DNA of 44,566 nt from Gemmatimonadota bacterium (lineage in GTDB: Bacteria; JAAXHH01). Positions 26,904 through 36,665 of this stretch are shown here, one piece after another; position 1 is the first letter of the stretch; every line of letters begins with the position of its first letter. A program made the position numbers and the translations under genes. The notes under the pieces were generated by a model. The model was given only the letters and a program-made list of their open reading frames with translations, did not search any database and was not told where the DNA came from. The DNA lies in contig VXWP01000077.1 in NCBI GenBank assembly GCA_009835325.1, positions 1 through 44,566 of the forward strand, read 5' to 3'.

Positions 26904-28523
26904 ATGAGGAGTCTCGTTTCAACCGCCGGATACCTGGGGCTCATCCTGATCCTGGTCAGCGGGTACCTCTACGCATCGGACGCGACGACACCGCGCACGG
27001 TCCTGATCGTCCTGCTGGCCGGCCTGGCGCTCGGATCGGCCTGGCTGGTCCTGGAGTGGGAGACGGTGTGGAACCTGCTGGGGCGGCGCACCACGCGGTA
27101 CGGCGCCAACACCGCGGTCCTGGTCCTGCTGGTGATCGGCATCCTGGCCTTCGTGAACCTGATCGGCGCGCGGTACTCCCAGCGGTACGACACGACCGCC
27201 AACAAGCGGTTCAGCCTCGCGGACCTGTCCATCAGCGTGCTGGAAGAGTTGGACCAGGACGTCCACATTGTGGGATTCTTCAGATCCGGCGGGCCCGAAG
27301 CCATGCAGCAGCACCAGATCGACGACATGCTGAACCAGTTCCAGTATCATTCGGACCACATCACCTACGAATTCATAGACCCCGATCTCGAACCCAGCAT
27401 CGCCCGCCAGTACAACATCTCCGCCTACGGAACGATCGTGTTCGAAAGCGAGGGCAAGACCGAGCACATCAACCGCTACCTCGAAGCGAACGTGACCAAC
27501 GCGCTGGTCAAGGTCACGCGGGAAGGCCAGAAGACCATCTACTTCCTGGAAGGCCACGGCGAACATAACGTCAACCTGACCGACCAGGCCGGCTACAACA
27601 GGCTGCTCCAGCTGCTCGAGAACCAGAGCTACGTCGTCCGGAGTTTCTCGCTGCTCAGCGAGGTGGAAGTCCCGGCGGACTGCAGCGTCCTCGTGGTGGC
27701 GGGACCCCGAACCAACCTGGTGGGCAACGAGCAGGAAGCCATTCGCGACTACCTGGACCGAGGCGGCCGCGCCCTGTTCCTGATCAACCCCGACTACCCG
27801 GAGGAAAGCGCCGACCTGTCCGCGCTCCTCGCCCACTGGAAGGTGCGGATCGGCGACAACGTGGTGATCGACGAAAGTGCCGTGGGGCGCTTGCCCGGCA
27901 TGAACGAGTACATGCCGGCCGTCATGCAGTACCCGGCCCATCCCATCACGCGCCCGCTCGGAAGCACCGTGAGTTTCTTTCCGCTGGTGCGGTCCATTGA
28001 ACCAGCGGCGGCCTCCGACGACACCGTGGAGGTTCAGACCATCGCCATGACCAGTGCCCGCAGTTGGGCGGAGACCACGCTGCCGGGATCGCCGGAGGAA
28101 GCCGTGGAGTACACGCCCGCGCTGGACCCGCAAGTGGACGAGCCCGGTCCCGTGTCCATCGCCGTGGCCATCACGGCCGTCCCCCGGGCGCTGCCCCGCA
28201 GGGACATGCGGACGCTGACGCCCCAGGAGATGGCGATGCGGCCGGAGGAGCACGAACTGAAGACCCGCATCGTGGTCGTCGGCAACTCGGCTTTTGCCAA
28301 CAATACCTATATCAGGCTGCCGGGCAACGGCGACCTGGCGCTGAACATCCTCAACTGGCTCGCCCAGGAGGAAGACCTGCTCGCGATCCGGCCCAAGTCC
28401 AGCGACACCAGGCTGGTTCAGATCTCGCTGAGCCAAATGCGGGATATCTTCATCGTCACCGGCATCCTGTCGCCCATCGGCATCCTGATCGCGGGCGTCG
28501 TGGTGTGGTGGAGAAGGAAATAG
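26904..28523 (+). CDS. GldG-like ABC auxiliary membrane protein
   Basis: 539-aa protein. Three N-terminal membrane segments (about 7-24, 33-50 and 70-88) are followed by a large extracytoplasmic region of the GldG/ABC_transp_aux type, starting with RYDTTANKRFSLADLS, a family hallmark. It also has IYFLEGHGE, LVVAGPRTNL and YLDRGGRALFLINP. A last membrane helix (about 512-534) returns to the membrane and ends in WWRRK. ATG 26904 follows GGGAG. It should form a complex with the ATPase and permease. Residues about 370-450 are a loop region less typical of the family. Confidence 0.88.
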   Translation: MRSLVSTAGYLGLILILVSGYLYASDATTPRTVLIVLLAGLALGSAWLVLEWETVWNLLGRRTTRYGANTAVLVLLVIGILAFVNLIGARYSQRYDTTANKRFSLADLSISVLEELDQDVHIVGFFRSGGPEAMQQHQIDDMLNQFQYHSDHITYEFIDPDLEPSIARQYNISAYGTIVFESEGKTEHINRYLEANVTNALVKVTREGQKTIYFLEGHGEHNVNLTDQAGYNRLLQLLENQSYVVRSFSLLSEVEVPADCSVLVVAGPRTNLVGNEQEAIRDYLDRGGRALFLINPDYPEESADLSALLAHWKVRIGDNVVIDESAVGRLPGMNEYMPAVMQYPAHPITRPLGSTVSFFPLVRSIEPAAASDDTVEVQTIAMTSARSWAETTLPGSPEEAVEYTPALDPQVDEPGPVSIAVAITAVPRALPRRDMRTLTPQEMAMRPEEHELKTRIVVVGNSAFANNTYIRLPGNGDLALNILNWLAQEEDLLAIRPKSSDTRLVQISLSQMRDIFIVTGILSPIGILIAGVVVWWRRK

Positions 28524-28536
28524 GAGGCGAAGCGCC

Positions 28537-30315
28537 GTGAGCGGTGGACGGTACACGATCGTGCTGGCCGTGATCCTGGGATTGCTGGCGGCCGTTTTCT
28601 TCCTCTTCGTGCTCGAGGAAGAAGAAGTCGCGGTAGCCGAGCGGGTGTTCGAGCTCAACGCGGAAGAGGTCGTCGAGATCAGGGTGGCCGTGGACGGCGC
28701 GGTCACTACGCTCGAGAAGGTCCCGCTGGAAGGCTGGGTGATTACCGATCCGGTCCGTTACGCGGCGGACCCGGACATCGTGGTTACGCTGCTGCGTGAA
28801 TTCTCCGCCCTGTCCCCGGCCCGGACCATCGCCGATTCAGCGGAGGTCCTATCGGAGTACGGTCTCGAGCGACCGTCGGCGTCCGTCGAGGTCATCCGGG
28901 GTCTCGACACGCCCATGGTATTGCTGCTGGGAGACGTGAACCCGACGGGCGCGGCCCACTACGCCGTGGAACAGGGCACGCGGCAGGTGTTTCTCATCTC
29001 CACGCAGATCAATGGGAACCTGCGCAAGACGACCGATGCGCTGCGGGACCGCAGGCTGATGCGGGTCGAACAGGACGAGGTGGAGGAGATTGTCCTCGAA
29101 AAAGGCGGCCGCCGCGTCGTCCTCAGGCTGGACCCCTTCGGGACCTGGCGCGTGGAAGCGCCCTACCGGCTGCCGGCGGAGCGCGATGAAGTGATCAACG
29201 CGTTGGGTACAATCATCAACGCCACGGCCATTGCCTTCATCGACGACGCGCCGTCTTCGCTTGCAGGATACGGCCTGGCGGATCCGGTGATGACGGCGAC
29301 CGTGAAATCCGGCGACGGCAGCGTACTCCATACGCTTTCACTGGGCAATGAGGAGATGGGCCAGGTCTACGCCATGACCAGCGAGAGACGCAACGTGTAC
29401 TCGGTCTCGACGTCGATCACGCGGCAACTGGACCGGGAGCCCGACTTTTATCGGCGCCTCACGGCCTTCGATTTCCAGTCCTACAGGGTCCCCACTTTTT
29501 CGATGAACATCGGAGACGAGAACGTGACGCTGGTCAAGCATGCCTTCGAGGACTGGCGGATGACGTCGCCCTACGCGCTGAGAGCGAACGACCAGTTCAT
29601 CACGGCCATGCTGGACAGCCTGGAGATCATGCGCGTGCGGGACCACATCCCGGCGACGGCCGCGAACAGCGCGGCGTACGGTTTCGAGCAACCGGTCGCC
29701 CGCCTTTCGCTTACGATCGATGACCGGGTGAACCTCCAGGAAATCCTGGTCGGGACGGACTCCGGAGACGGGCTGTACACCTACGTCATGGATCCGGCGG
29801 AAGAATGGATCTACGCGGTGGACGCTACAAGCCTGCGGCGCATGCCGGGCTCCGCGATCGAGTTGCGCGACAACAAGATCCTGCGGTTCAAGGGCTACGA
29901 GGTACACATGTTCGAAGTGGTCACGCCCGACGACCGGCTGCGGGTGCGCCGCGACCAGAAGCAGCGAGTCGTGTGGAAACTGGAAGAGCCTTCAACGGGC
30001 GACGCGGACGCGATTTCGGTCGGCCGGGCTTTCAGCGAACTGGATTCATTGTATTCGGAGGCCTTCGTTACGGCGGACCCCGAAGCGGACCTGGCCACCT
30101 TCGGACTGGACCGGCCGGTCATGGAACTTACGTTGCAGGTCGGGGGCCGGGACAACGTGCCGGAAGAACGCATTTCGCTCCTGGTAGGCAGCTCCCTTCC
30201 CGGGGACGAAAGCCTGGTTTACGTCAAGCAAAGGAACAGCCCCGTCGTGTCCCTGGCCAGGGCCGGGTTCATAGCCCGGATCAACGAAATGGTCGCCCAG
30301 ACATCGAAATCGTGA
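28537..30315 (+). CDS. DUF4340 protein
   Basis: 592-aa protein with one N-terminal membrane anchor (about 8-25, then Glu-rich EEEEVAVAE) and a long periplasmic part. It contains repeated modules of the type YGLERPSASVEV, YGLADPVMTATV, YGFEQPVARLSL and FGLDRPVMELTL, each followed by a LLLGD/LSLGN/LVGT/LLVGS strand. That is the DUF4340 repeat, present four times here. It nearly always follows GldG-like proteins. The start is GTG 28537, nine bases after AGGAGG (28522-28527, overlapping the gldG-like stop). Its function is unknown; a scaffold for the ABC complex is a guess. Confidence 0.87.
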   Translation: MSGGRYTIVLAVILGLLAAVFFLFVLEEEEVAVAERVFELNAEEVVEIRVAVDGAVTTLEKVPLEGWVITDPVRYAADPDIVVTLLREFSALSPARTIADSAEVLSEYGLERPSASVEVIRGLDTPMVLLLGDVNPTGAAHYAVEQGTRQVFLISTQINGNLRKTTDALRDRRLMRVEQDEVEEIVLEKGGRRVVLRLDPFGTWRVEAPYRLPAERDEVINALGTIINATAIAFIDDAPSSLAGYGLADPVMTATVKSGDGSVLHTLSLGNEEMGQVYAMTSERRNVYSVSTSITRQLDREPDFYRRLTAFDFQSYRVPTFSMNIGDENVTLVKHAFEDWRMTSPYALRANDQFITAMLDSLEIMRVRDHIPATAANSAAYGFEQPVARLSLTIDDRVNLQEILVGTDSGDGLYTYVMDPAEEWIYAVDATSLRRMPGSAIELRDNKILRFKGYEVHMFEVVTPDDRLRVRRDQKQRVVWKLEEPSTGDADAISVGRAFSELDSLYSEAFVTADPEADLATFGLDRPVMELTLQVGGRDNVPEERISLLVGSSLPGDESLVYVKQRNSPVVSLARAGFIARINEMVAQTSKS

Positions 30316-30316
30316 C

Positions 30317-31312
30317 GTGAGGCGGCATGCGGTGAGGCGTTCCTTTTTTCTCGCCACCGTCCTGGTGGCCGTCGCGACGGACCCGGTCGACACCGGAGCC
30401 TTCCCCGGACCGCAGGAAGGAGATTCCGGGTTTTCGATCGAGGCCTCGGTGGACCGCGACCGGATTACCGTGGGCGATCCCTTCCTGTACCGGGTCACCG
30501 TGAAGAGTCCCGGCAACTCCGCGATCGAATGGCCGGAATCCGGGACGCCTCCTGAAGGTTTCGATCTCCTGTCCTTCGAGCATGCAGGACCCCTGTCCGG
30601 ACCCGGCGACGCGAACATCGATCTGCTCCGGTACGAACTCACCCTGTACCGGACCGGCGAGCATTCCATCCCGCCCTTTGCGCTCAAGTGCGTCTTGTCG
30701 GATGGCACCGAGTTATCCGCCGAATCAGAGGCCATTCCGTTTTCCGTCGTCAGCGTAATAGACGATGATGCCGCGGATATACGCGATCTGAAATCCCCGG
30801 TGGACATCCCCGGCGGGGCGCCCTGGTACTACTGGCTGGTCGCCGGACTGGTGTTGCTCGCCGTCGCGGCGGCCGTCTTCCTGTACATCAGGCGCCGGAG
30901 GAAACGGGAGGACCCGCAGGGTACGGTCCCGGAGATCGAACGCCCGCCCGAAGAGATCGCCATGGAAGAACTGGAACGGCTGGCCCTGAAGGAGTGGCTG
31001 GCAAAGGGACGCGTGAAAGCCCACTATTCCGCGCTTTCGGAAATCCTGCGCCGGTACCTGTCCGGGCGCTACGGGATAGCCGCGATGGAATTCACGACCT
31101 CCGAGCTGCTGACGGCATTGAACGCGCGCCAGGTCGGCCACGAAGAATCCCGGGTCGTCCGGGAACTTTTCGAAGAATGCGACATGGTCAAATTCGCCAG
31201 GTTCACGCCGGAAACGCATCGGCAGTCGCTTTCGCTGCGGGTAGGACGGGAGATCGTCGAGCTGACACGTCCGCCCGTAGTATCGGAAGTCACTGAGCCG
31301 GCAAAGGACTGA
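30317..31312 (+). CDS. Short BatD-like membrane protein
   Basis: 331-aa protein (or 326 if GTG 30332 is used, which has GAGG nine bases before it; GTG 30317 directly follows the DUF4340 stop). It has a signal peptide, an Ig-like BatD-type domain (about 40-145, SIEASVDRDRITVGDPFLY), one membrane helix (about 172-192) and a cytoplasmic tail with the LSEILRRYLSGRYGI and EECDMVKFARF motifs, also found at the end of BatD. It looks like a one-Ig-domain version of the long BatD at 37729. It lies directly before the VWA gene batA, so it is probably an accessory of the Bat complex. Confidence 0.75.
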   Translation: MRRHAVRRSFFLATVLVAVATDPVDTGAFPGPQEGDSGFSIEASVDRDRITVGDPFLYRVTVKSPGNSAIEWPESGTPPEGFDLLSFEHAGPLSGPGDANIDLLRYELTLYRTGEHSIPPFALKCVLSDGTELSAESEAIPFSVVSVIDDDAADIRDLKSPVDIPGGAPWYYWLVAGLVLLAVAAAVFLYIRRRRKREDPQGTVPEIERPPEEIAMEELERLALKEWLAKGRVKAHYSALSEILRRYLSGRYGIAAMEFTTSELLTALNARQVGHEESRVVRELFEECDMVKFARFTPETHRQSLSLRVGREIVELTRPPVVSEVTEPAKD

Positions 31313-31319
31313 TGCTCCC

Positions 31320-32327
31320 ATGTTCTTTTCTACGCCCATGATCCTGGTGTTGCTCTTGATCCTGCCGGTGCTTCTATGGACGTACCGCAGGCGATTGAAG
31401 TCACGCCGGGGCGGACTGAGCTTCTCGGACATCTCCTTCGTCAACCGGTTGGGACCCGCGTCCGCCCTGAAGTACCGCCACGTTCCCACCGCGCTGCGCA
31501 CCATGGCCATCGGCCTGGCCATCCTCGCCCTGGCCCGCCCGCAGACCGGCACCGAAGGCGCGGAAGTGATGACGGAGGGGATCGACATCGTTCTGGCGCT
31601 CGATATATCCGGGAGCATGGGGGCGGAAGACTACAAGCCACGCAACCGGCTTTTCGTGGCCAAGTCCGTGATTTCCGACTTTATCCGGGAACGGACGAAC
31701 GACCGGATCGGCATGGTGGTCTTCGCGGGACGCAGCTTCACCCAGTGCCCGCTGACGCTGGACTACGACGTGCTGCTCGGCCTGCTGGACCAGGTGGAGA
31801 TCGGGTTGACCGAAGACGGTACGGCCATCGGGATGGGCATTGCCAATTCCGTCAACCGGCTGCGGCAGAGCACCGCCGAAAGCAAAGTGGTCATTCTGCT
31901 TACCGACGGCGTGAACAACACCGGGGCGATCGACCCCATCACCGCGGCCAAGGCAGCCGACGCGCTGGGGATCAAGATCTACTCGATCGGGATCGGGAAA
32001 GAGGGCGGCGCGCCCATCCCGGTCGACGACCCCGTGATGGGCCGCACGTACGCGCGCAACCGTGACGGCAGCCTCGCCCTCACGGAAATCGATGAAGGGA
32101 CGCTCAGGGAGGTCGCGCGGATCACGGGAGGGTTCTATTTCAAGGCGACCGATGCCGAGATGCTGTCCCACATCTACCAGCGGATAGACGCGCTGGAACG
32201 TACGGAGATGAAGGTCATCGCCTACTCGAGGTACACCGAACTGTTCGGGTATTTCCTTTTGCCGGCCATGTTTCTCATACTGGCGGATATCGTGCTGTCG
32301 CATACCCGGCTGAGAAGACTGCCGTAG
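31320..32327 (+). CDS. batA: BatA-like von Willebrand A membrane protein
   Basis: 335-aa inner-membrane protein. Two membrane helices precede the VWA domain (about 7-20 and 57-72) and one follows it (about 306-326). The metal site is complete: DISGSM (Asp95, Ser97, Ser99), a threonine in EDGTAIG and LLTDGVNN. The N-terminal 70 residues match the BatA/aerotolerance region, with the ALARPQ turn before the domain. With BatB it is thought to form a periplasm-facing complex served by MoxR. ATG 31320 lies seven bases after the stop of the BatD-like gene. Confidence 0.9.
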   Translation: MFFSTPMILVLLLILPVLLWTYRRRLKSRRGGLSFSDISFVNRLGPASALKYRHVPTALRTMAIGLAILALARPQTGTEGAEVMTEGIDIVLALDISGSMGAEDYKPRNRLFVAKSVISDFIRERTNDRIGMVVFAGRSFTQCPLTLDYDVLLGLLDQVEIGLTEDGTAIGMGIANSVNRLRQSTAESKVVILLTDGVNNTGAIDPITAAKAADALGIKIYSIGIGKEGGAPIPVDDPVMGRTYARNRDGSLALTEIDEGTLREVARITGGFYFKATDAEMLSHIYQRIDALERTEMKVIAYSRYTELFGYFLLPAMFLILADIVLSHTRLRRLP

Positions 32328-32370
32328 CACGTACGGCCCGGTGGCGGCGTGTAACGGCCGAGGAGCCGAC

Positions 32371-33381
32371 ATGCAGTTTGCACAACCTGAATACCTCTAT
32401 CTCCTGGCGGCCGCGCCCCTGCTCGTCCTGTTCTTCGCCGCGCGGTTCCGGCGCAGGCGCGAAGCCCTCAGGCAGCTGGGAGAACCGGAACTGATCGGCA
32501 GGCTGTCCCGTTCAACCGTGGCGAGAAGACAGTCGGTCAAGGCCGCCCTCGTGCTCTTTGCCCTGATCTGTTTCATGCTGGCCCTCGCCCGGCCGCAGTT
32601 CGGGACCCGGTCCGAAACCGTGCGCCAGACCGGATTCTCGGTCATGGCCGCGCTGGACGTTTCCAACAGCATGCTGGCCGAGGATGTCCGGCCGAACCGC
32701 CTCGTCCGGGCCAAATTCGCCGTCCGGTCCCTGGTAGGGAAGCTTCGTAACGACCGGATCGGCCTGGTGGTATTCGCCGGGTCCGCTTTTCTCCAGTGCC
32801 CGCTGACCACCGATTACAGCATCGTGGATCTCTTTCTGGACGGCATCGATACCCGGACCGTGGGTACCCAGGGTACGGCCATCGCGGAGGCGCTGCGCAT
32901 CGCGGGCCGGTCGTTTCGGCAGGATCACAAGGGGTACAAGGCCGTCGTGCTGATCACCGACGGAGAAGACCACCAGGAAGACCCGCTCGCCATCGCTTCG
33001 GAACTGGCGGCCCAGGGGGTACGCGTGTACGTGGTGGGCATCGGCACGCCGCAGGGCGTACCCATACCGGTTACGGACGAGGACGGCAGGGTCGCCGGCC
33101 ACATGCGGGACCGGTCCGGCGCGGTGGTCATGAGCCGCCTGGACGAGTCCACGCTGCGACATATCGCGGAAACGACCGGAGGGGCATACTACAGGGCCTC
33201 GCCCGGTGGAGAGGAGATGGACCTGGTATACGACACCATCGCGTCACTGGAGAAAGCGGAGTTCGAGAGCAGAGAATTTACGCAGTACGTTGAACGGTTC
33301 CAGTATATATTGTTCTTCGGCCTGCTGCTCCTGGTCGCGGATACCGTGATCCGGGACCGCGGACCGCTCGACGAATCGTAA
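32371..33381 (+). CDS. batB: BatB-like von Willebrand A membrane protein
   Basis: 336-aa paralogue of the preceding gene with the same layout: N-terminal helices (about 9-25 and 57-73), ALARPQ, a VWA domain with metal site DVSNSM (Asp96, Ser98, Ser100), GTQGTAI and LITDGED, and a C-terminal helix (about 305-325). Asn at the variable position of the metal motif is typical of BatB. ATG 32371 has GAGGAG six bases upstream; GTG 32341 is less likely. Order BatA-BatB-BatC is the classic one. Confidence 0.9.
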   Translation: MQFAQPEYLYLLAAAPLLVLFFAARFRRRREALRQLGEPELIGRLSRSTVARRQSVKAALVLFALICFMLALARPQFGTRSETVRQTGFSVMAALDVSNSMLAEDVRPNRLVRAKFAVRSLVGKLRNDRIGLVVFAGSAFLQCPLTTDYSIVDLFLDGIDTRTVGTQGTAIAEALRIAGRSFRQDHKGYKAVVLITDGEDHQEDPLAIASELAAQGVRVYVVGIGTPQGVPIPVTDEDGRVAGHMRDRSGAVVMSRLDESTLRHIAETTGGAYYRASPGGEEMDLVYDTIASLEKAEFESREFTQYVERFQYILFFGLLLLVADTVIRDRGPLDES

Positions 33382-33399
33382 GGAACGGAAACCGAAGCC

Positions 33400-34104
33400 A
33401 TGAGCGCAATCCTGGTCTTCCTGTTGTTTCTCGGCTGGCAGCCGGCTGTGAAGAACGCCCGCGGCAACGAACTGTATCAACAGGAAAAATACGATGAGGC
33501 GCTGGCGGCATATGACGAGGCGCTGGCGGAGGACGGCGAGAACCCGGCACTGCATTACAACCGGGGAAACGCGCTGTACCGCTCCGACCAGTATCCTTCG
33601 GCTGTACAGGCCTACGCGAACGCGATAGACGGCGAGGCGCCGGTCGGTGGCCGGGCCCAGTACAACATGGGAAACAGCCTCTATCGCATGGGCCTGCTGA
33701 AGGATTCCATCGAGGCCTACAAGGCGGGCCTGCGGATCGAGCCGGACGATATCGACATGAAATACAACCTGGAATACGTGATGCGGCAGCTTCAGCAGCA
33801 GGAGGAACAGGAACGCAGAAACGCGCAGGACCGGCAGCAGGACCCGGAGGACCAGGCCAACCAGGATGCCCAGGACAACCGGGATGACCCGGACGACCGG
33901 GACGACCGGGACGACCCGAACGACGGGGGACCGGAACCCGATGAAGAGGAAAGCCCGGAAGCGCCTCCGCCGCCCCGTGAGGGGGAACTGAGCAGGGCGG
34001 AAGCGGAACGCCTGCTGAACGCCCTGAACAGGGACGAGCAGGACATCCAGCGCCGGCTGCGTAGACAACAGGCCACGCAGGTCAATCCGGAGAAAGACTG
34101 GTAA
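33400..34104 (+). CDS. batC: BatC-like TPR protein with charged tail
   Basis: 234-aa protein. After a short hydrophobic start (about 2-13) it has three TPR-like units: NELYQQEKYDEALAAYDEAL, LHYNRGNALYRSDQYPSAV and AQYNMGNSLYRMGLLKDSIEAYKAGL. From about residue 130 the chain is Gln/Glu/Asp/Arg/Pro-rich and probably disordered, with tandem Asp-Asp-Arg units near 165-172. BatC proteins follow BatB in Bat clusters and probably bind partner proteins. It is four bases before the aspartate kinase gene, so that unrelated gene is in the same transcript. Confidence 0.85.
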   Translation: MSAILVFLLFLGWQPAVKNARGNELYQQEKYDEALAAYDEALAEDGENPALHYNRGNALYRSDQYPSAVQAYANAIDGEAPVGGRAQYNMGNSLYRMGLLKDSIEAYKAGLRIEPDDIDMKYNLEYVMRQLQQQEEQERRNAQDRQQDPEDQANQDAQDNRDDPDDRDDRDDPNDGGPEPDEEESPEAPPPPREGELSRAEAERLLNALNRDEQDIQRRLRRQQATQVNPEKDW

Positions 34105-34108
34105 CCTG

Positions 34109-35518
34109 ATGATCGTCATGAAATTCGGCGGCACTTCCGTAGGCGGTGTGGACGCTATTCGTCAAGTCGTCGAGATCGTCGCGAAGTACCGCGAACACGA
34201 TATGGTGGTGGTCCTGTCCGCCATGAGCAAGGTGACCGACGCGCTCCGAGCCATGGCGGCGCAGGCCTGCGAGGGTACGGAGCCCACGGCCTCCCTTTCT
34301 GCGCTGAGGAAACGCCACGAGGACACGGTCCATGCCCTGGCCGAAGGAAAAGAGCGGGAACAGGCCCTCGAGGTCTGTGCCGGACTCATCGACGAACTGT
34401 CGGGCATCCTGCACGGCATCACGCTGCTCAGGGAGCTTTCCCCCCGTTCGGTCGACCTGGTCAGCTCCTTTGGCGAGCGCCTTTCCGTGGTCGTTGTCTC
34501 GGCCGCGCTCAGGTCGGCCGGCCTGTCGTCCCTGCCCGTCGACGCGCGGGAGTATGTGAAGACGAACGAGCGCTACACCGAGGCGGAGGTGAATTTCGCC
34601 GAGACGGACCGGCGGCTTTCGGCGGGCCTGGCGCCGATGGTATCGAGTGCCCGCATACCAATCGTAACGGGGTTTATCGGATCCACCGACGAAGGCGTGA
34701 CCACGACCCTCGGGCGAGGCGCTTCGGACTACACCGCCTCCCTGGTCGCCAGTGCGCTGCAGGCTGAGGAAGTATGGATCTGGACGGACGTGGACGGCGC
34801 GATGACGGCCGACCCGAGGATCGTCGAGGACGCCCGCGTCCTCAAGGAGATATCGTATCTCGAGGCTTCGGAGATGTCCTATTTCGGCGCCAAGGTACTC
34901 CATCCCATGACCATGCTGCCCGCGGTGAAACAGGAGATTCCCATCCGGATACGGAACACCTTCCGGACCGGGCACAGCGGTACGCTCATCACTTCGCGCA
35001 CCCGCGCCGCACCGCTGGGCGTGAAGGCCGTAACGAGTATCGACCGGCTCTGCCTGATCATGGTCGAGGGCACCAGCCTGAGCCGGACGCCGGATACCCA
35101 CGCGCGGCTGTTCAAGACCACGGCGGACCGCAAGACCCAGGTCGTCATGATCACGCAGGCTTCCTCTGAACACGACATCTGCCTGGTCGTCGGCGAAGGA
35201 GACAGCCCGGGAACGGTCAAGGCGCTGAAGGAGGAATTCCGTCACGAGGTCGCCGAAGGCAGTCTGGAGGAAATCTCGGTTCAGTCCGACCTGGCCGTGG
35301 TGGCCGTGGTAGGCGGCGGCATGAAGGGCACCCCGGGAATCGCGGCCCGCACATTCGGCATTCTCGGCGAACACGGAATAAACATCATCGCCATCGCCCA
35401 GGGTTCGTCGGAGCTGAACATTTCATTCATCATCGGTCGGGACGACCTGCGGAAGACCGTTCAACTGGTGCACGCGTCATTCGGACTGGGAGGGGACGGA
35501 GATTTTGAGCACGATTAA
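34109..35518 (+). CDS. Aspartate kinase (ThrA-type, monofunctional)
   Basis: Phosphorylates aspartate to start the lysine, threonine and methionine pathways. The 469-aa protein begins with MIVMKFGGTSVG (Lys5 to Gly12), has the SSFGERLS substrate loop and the GRGASDYTAS block. It ends with two ACT domains (about 310-460), the last with GIAARTFGILGEHGINIIAIAQGSSELNISF cut as in ThrA-type enzymes, so feedback by threonine or lysine is likely. It is colinear with the kinase half of the fused ThrA, but stops where the homoserine dehydrogenase begins, overlapping it by 14 bases in another frame. Confidence 0.93.
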   Translation: MIVMKFGGTSVGGVDAIRQVVEIVAKYREHDMVVVLSAMSKVTDALRAMAAQACEGTEPTASLSALRKRHEDTVHALAEGKEREQALEVCAGLIDELSGILHGITLLRELSPRSVDLVSSFGERLSVVVVSAALRSAGLSSLPVDAREYVKTNERYTEAEVNFAETDRRLSAGLAPMVSSARIPIVTGFIGSTDEGVTTTLGRGASDYTASLVASALQAEEVWIWTDVDGAMTADPRIVEDARVLKEISYLEASEMSYFGAKVLHPMTMLPAVKQEIPIRIRNTFRTGHSGTLITSRTRAAPLGVKAVTSIDRLCLIMVEGTSLSRTPDTHARLFKTTADRKTQVVMITQASSEHDICLVVGEGDSPGTVKALKEEFRHEVAEGSLEEISVQSDLAVVAVVGGGMKGTPGIAARTFGILGEHGINIIAIAQGSSELNISFIIGRDDLRKTVQLVHASFGLGGDGDFEHD

Positions 35519-36638
35519 CCTGTTTCAATTCGGCAAGGGCAATATCGGCGGAACCTTGATCCGCCAGGTGGCGGACCGCGCCGGCTCCCTGGCCGAAACC
35601 ACCGGCCTTTCCTTCGAATACATCGGCATCTGCGGCCGGAACCGGCTGATTTTCAATCCGGGAGGACTCAACAAGGCGTTAAGCGGCCCCGGCGGCCTGG
35701 ACCGGCTGCTCGAAGACGGGGACAGCCGCAAGGACTACCCGGGCGCGGCCGCCATGATCGATCGCCTGCTGGGCGGTCCGGGCGGTCCGGGCGGTCCGGG
35801 CGATCCGCCCGGGAACCTGTGCGTCGTCGACACCACGTCCGCCGAAATGACGGAAGTGCACCTGGCCTGCCTTCGCCGGGGCGTACCGGTCGTGACGGCC
35901 AACAAGAAGCCCATCACCGACCGGAGCGCCGCCTACGAAGAGATCCGGCGGCTGGGCCGCGCCGACCGGATGCGGTACTGGTACGAAACGACCGCCGGCG
36001 CCGGCCTGCCCATCGTCAGCACCGTCAGGGAACTGGTGGATACCGGGGACGAGGTAACGCGGATCGCGGGATGCCTGAGCGGCACGCTGGGATACATCTG
36101 TTCCCAGCTCGACCACGGCCGGACCTTCTCCGAGATCGTGCGGGAGGCAAAGGAACTCGGGTATACGGAACCCGATCCACGGGACGACCTGAACGGGATG
36201 GACGTGGCCAGGAAGGCCTTGATCCTGGCCCGTGAGATCGGATACCGCCTTGAACTCGACGACCTGGAGATCGAGGGCATGGTCTCCGATGCACTGCTGG
36301 ACGCACCGTCGGTGGATGCGTTCATGGCCATGCTGACCGGAGAAGACGCGGCCTACGCGCAGCGGGTCGAATCCGGTGGAGATCGCGGTCAGGTGCTGCG
36401 GTACGTCGCCACGGTGGGGGACGGCACGTGCCGGGTAGGCCTCGAAAACGTGGACCGGGAAAGTCCCCTGGGAAGCCTGGCCGGTCCGGACAACATGGTC
36501 GTGTGCACCACCAAGCGGTACCGGGACAACCCGCTGATCGTGCGGGGACCGGGCGCGGGGCCGGAGGTCACGGCGGGCGGCCTGTTCGGAGACCTGATCA
36601 AGGCGGCAAGGGCGCTGCCGGGCAGCGATCATCCATGA
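35505..36638 (+). CDS. hom: Homoserine dehydrogenase
   Basis: Reduces aspartate semialdehyde to homoserine. The 377-aa protein starts with the dinucleotide site [14 protein letters not shown] and has TANKKPI, the [10 protein letters not shown] substrate block, [10 protein letters not shown] and the active-site segment [19 protein letters not shown], as in the ThrA C-terminal half. It has no ACT domain of its own. The start is TTG 35505, with AGGGG nine bases before it, inside the end of the kinase gene. Residues about 88-103 are a Gly-Gly-Pro repeat encoded by a tandem 9-bp repeat, an insertion in a surface loop. Confidence 0.9.
   Translation: MSTINLFQFGKGNIGGTLIRQVADRAGSLAETTGLSFEYIGICGRNRLIFNPGGLNKALSGPGGLDRLLEDGDSRKDYPGAAAMIDRLLGGPGGPGGPGDPPGNLCVVDTTSAEMTEVHLACLRRGVPVVTANKKPITDRSAAYEEIRRLGRADRMRYWYETTAGAGLPIVSTVRELVDTGDEVTRIAGCLSGTLGYICSQLDHGRTFSEIVREAKELGYTEPDPRDDLNGMDVARKALILAREIGYRLELDDLEIEGMVSDALLDAPSVDAFMAMLTGEDAAYAQRVESGGDRGQVLRYVATVGDGTCRVGLENVDRESPLGSLAGPDNMVVCTTKRYRDNPLIVRGPGAGPEVTAGGLFGDLIKAARALPGSDHP
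35771..35806 (+). repeat. Tandem 9-bp repeat inside hom
   Basis: GGGCGGTCC occurs three times in a row (35771-35797) and then as GGGCGATCC (35798-35806). It keeps the frame and encodes [12 protein letters not shown]. Such repeats can change length without breaking the protein. Confidence 0.9.
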
Positions 36639-36665
36639 CCTTCATTCCAGATCCGGGAGCATGAA

